Of a DNA stretch of 35,474 bases, positions 34,630 to 35,474 are shown in pieces. The stretch comes from Verrucomicrobiales bacterium (GTDB lineage Bacteria > Verrucomicrobiota > Verrucomicrobiia > Limisphaerales > F1-80-MAGS106): NCBI GenBank assembly GCA_005805305.1, contig SYMW01000127.1:1-35474 (forward strand), in the 5' to 3' direction. Made by a program: the position numbers and the translations under genes. The notes beneath the pieces were generated by a model, which was given only the letters and a program-made list of their open reading frames with translations, ran no database searches and had not been told where the DNA came from. Positions within the stretch are counted from its first letter, which is position 1; each line of letters opens with the position of its first letter.

Positions 34630-34696
34630 GATGAATGGTGGAGAGTCCAGTGAACAGGAGTGCTGGTCAACGCTTTACGGAGTCAAGCGTCCGCGT

Positions 34697-34835
34697 CAGT
34701 GCATCCACAAGTTGTCGGTGAACTTGGCTGGCAGCCCGGAGCGCGGTTGTGTGCGGAGCACCAGCCGCAGCAGGTTTGGCGTGACAGCGCGCCTGAGATG
34801 CTGCTGAGACTGGCTTTCAGCACAGTCGCGCTCCA
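34697..34835 (+). repeat. 139-bp direct repeat, left copy
   Basis: Aligns without gaps to 35336-35474 with 8 differences in 139 bases (about 94%). Contains GGCTGGCAGCCCGGAGCGCG and GCTTTCAGCACAGTCGCGCT. Most differences are single bases scattered in the left half, as in an older duplication. Confidence 0.9.
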
Positions 34836-35335
34836 CCGACAACGCGTGGATGCACCGCTCCGCGCGGGCGGGAGGGGCGAAGATCCTATGCCACCGGATC
34901 AGGGGATCAAAAAAGAGCTTCCGGATCAGAAGATACGATGAGCCCGTCCCGAATCGGGGCCGGGATGCCTGCCCATCCATTCGAGCGAAATCCCAGCCCG
35001 CAAGAATTGAAGTTGTGAGCCCGGAGTGGTGGTGGCAAGAGTGGTGACGTGCTCAAAATTAGGGTTCACGCTGGTGGGAACGAGCCCACGACGGCCGACC
35101 TGCCTCCCGGAGTTCACACCGTTGGGCGGAACCCCTAAAATCCCCTCGTCCCGGAGCGGCCTGGCCGTGTGGCTCGGAGGCAGGTGTGCCGAGGAGGCTG
35201 AAAGCGCTTTTGAAGCGGGAAATCCCGGGCTGAGGCAGGCAGCCATGAACCGGCTGAATATCGCCAGGGTTCTGAGCTCCTGGACACGGGTGAGCATCCG
35301 AGCGGCTCTCCCTTGGCGTGGGACTGAGGTCAACC

Positions 35336-35474
35336 CAGTGCATCCGCAGGTTGACGGTGAATTTGGCTGGCAGCCCGGAGCGCGGTTGTGTGCGAAGCAC
35401 CAGCCGCAGCAGGTTTGGCGTGATAGCGAGCCTGAGATGCTGCTGCGACTGGCTTTCAGCACAGTCGCGCTCCA
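35336..35474 (+). repeat. 139-bp direct repeat, right copy, reaching the window edge
   Basis: Second copy of 34697-34835, 639 bases further on (start to start). It runs to the last base of the window, so the repeat may be longer than seen, and more copies may follow. No short target duplication or inverted ends can be judged. Confidence 0.9.

Larger units (their letters stand above)
34630..35474. other. 845-bp stretch without a convincing gene, carrying a duplicated segment
   Basis: Open frames exist on both strands (for example 34926-35462 minus), but they have low-complexity, shadow-like composition and the repeats cross them. I see no tRNA, transposase or known non-coding RNA. The only clear structure is the pair of 139-bp direct repeats listed separately. 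The esterase promoter should lie at the left end. Confidence 0.6.

Noticed and set aside
33601-34653. 350-residue plus-strand open frame across the esterase
   Set aside because: Antisense to a complete alpha/beta hydrolase with all catalytic motifs; it also begins inside the repeat.
34926-35462. 178-residue minus-strand open frame near the right edge
   Set aside because: It crosses the 139-bp repeat, has no recognisable domain and an odd Ser/Pro/Arg composition. It could be part of a repeat-derived frame, but I cannot support it as a gene.

Overview
The window is GC-rich, gene-dense bacterial DNA that most likely comes from the Verrucomicrobiota (inferred from gene content; no rRNA is present to prove it). 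The pointers are two type II-style pseudopilins with an N-terminal methylation motif, a 2029-residue secreted protein built from Asp-box, Ig-like and delta-60-type repeats, an archaeal-type phosphoglycerate mutase, a tiny Lys/Ala-rich protein, and an almost complete lack of Shine-Dalgarno sequences. I see no tRNA, rRNA, CRISPR array, prophage or transposase.

Layout, left to right. (1) 1-677: 3' part of a GspE/PilB secretion ATPase. (2) 908-6672, plus strand: three GT4 glycosyltransferases, a WecA/MraY-type polyprenyl-phosphate sugar-1-phosphate transferase and moeA. The first three genes overlap, WecA follows after 2 bases, and moeA overlaps WecA by 4 bases. The glycan genes look like an envelope or exopolysaccharide operon. 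MoeA (molybdenum cofactor) is the odd member. (3) 6669-13895, minus strand: a secreted protein of unknown function, an asparagine-synthetase-like amide ligase without the N-terminal glutaminase cysteine, a lipoprotein VanX-type D-Ala-D-Ala dipeptidase, a secreted alpha/beta hydrolase, D-aminoacyl-tRNA deacylase, a sugar-phosphate nucleotidyltransferase and ApgM. (4) 14128-15883, plus strand: a compact housekeeping operon ruvX-truA-trmL. (5) 15940-19345: a 41-residue Lys-rich microprotein (minus), a membrane-anchored TPR protein (plus), a small lipoprotein and an MFS transporter (both minus). (6) 19430-25199, minus strand: a second MFS transporter, an AAA-like NTPase fused to an FHA domain, and mutS. 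The NTPase gene begins inside the end of mutS. (7) 25350-33554: two divergently transcribed pseudopilins, then the giant secreted repeat protein. (8) 33661-34629 (minus): a secreted esterase, followed by about 845 bp without a convincing gene that carries two 94%-identical 139-bp direct repeats.

The most interesting non-genic feature is a dispersed intergenic repeat of about 70-105 bp with three copies (9911-10014, 20785-20910, 33576-33667). All copies lie in the same orientation, each just downstream of a minus-strand hydrolase or NTPase gene. One supplies the start codon and leader of the vanX-like gene, another supplies the stop codon of the esterase, and the third is bounded by 17-bp inverted repeats. 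The best protein-level candidates for follow-up are the AAA-FHA fusion, the cysteine-less asparagine-synthetase homologue, the Lys-rich microprotein and the giant modular protein.
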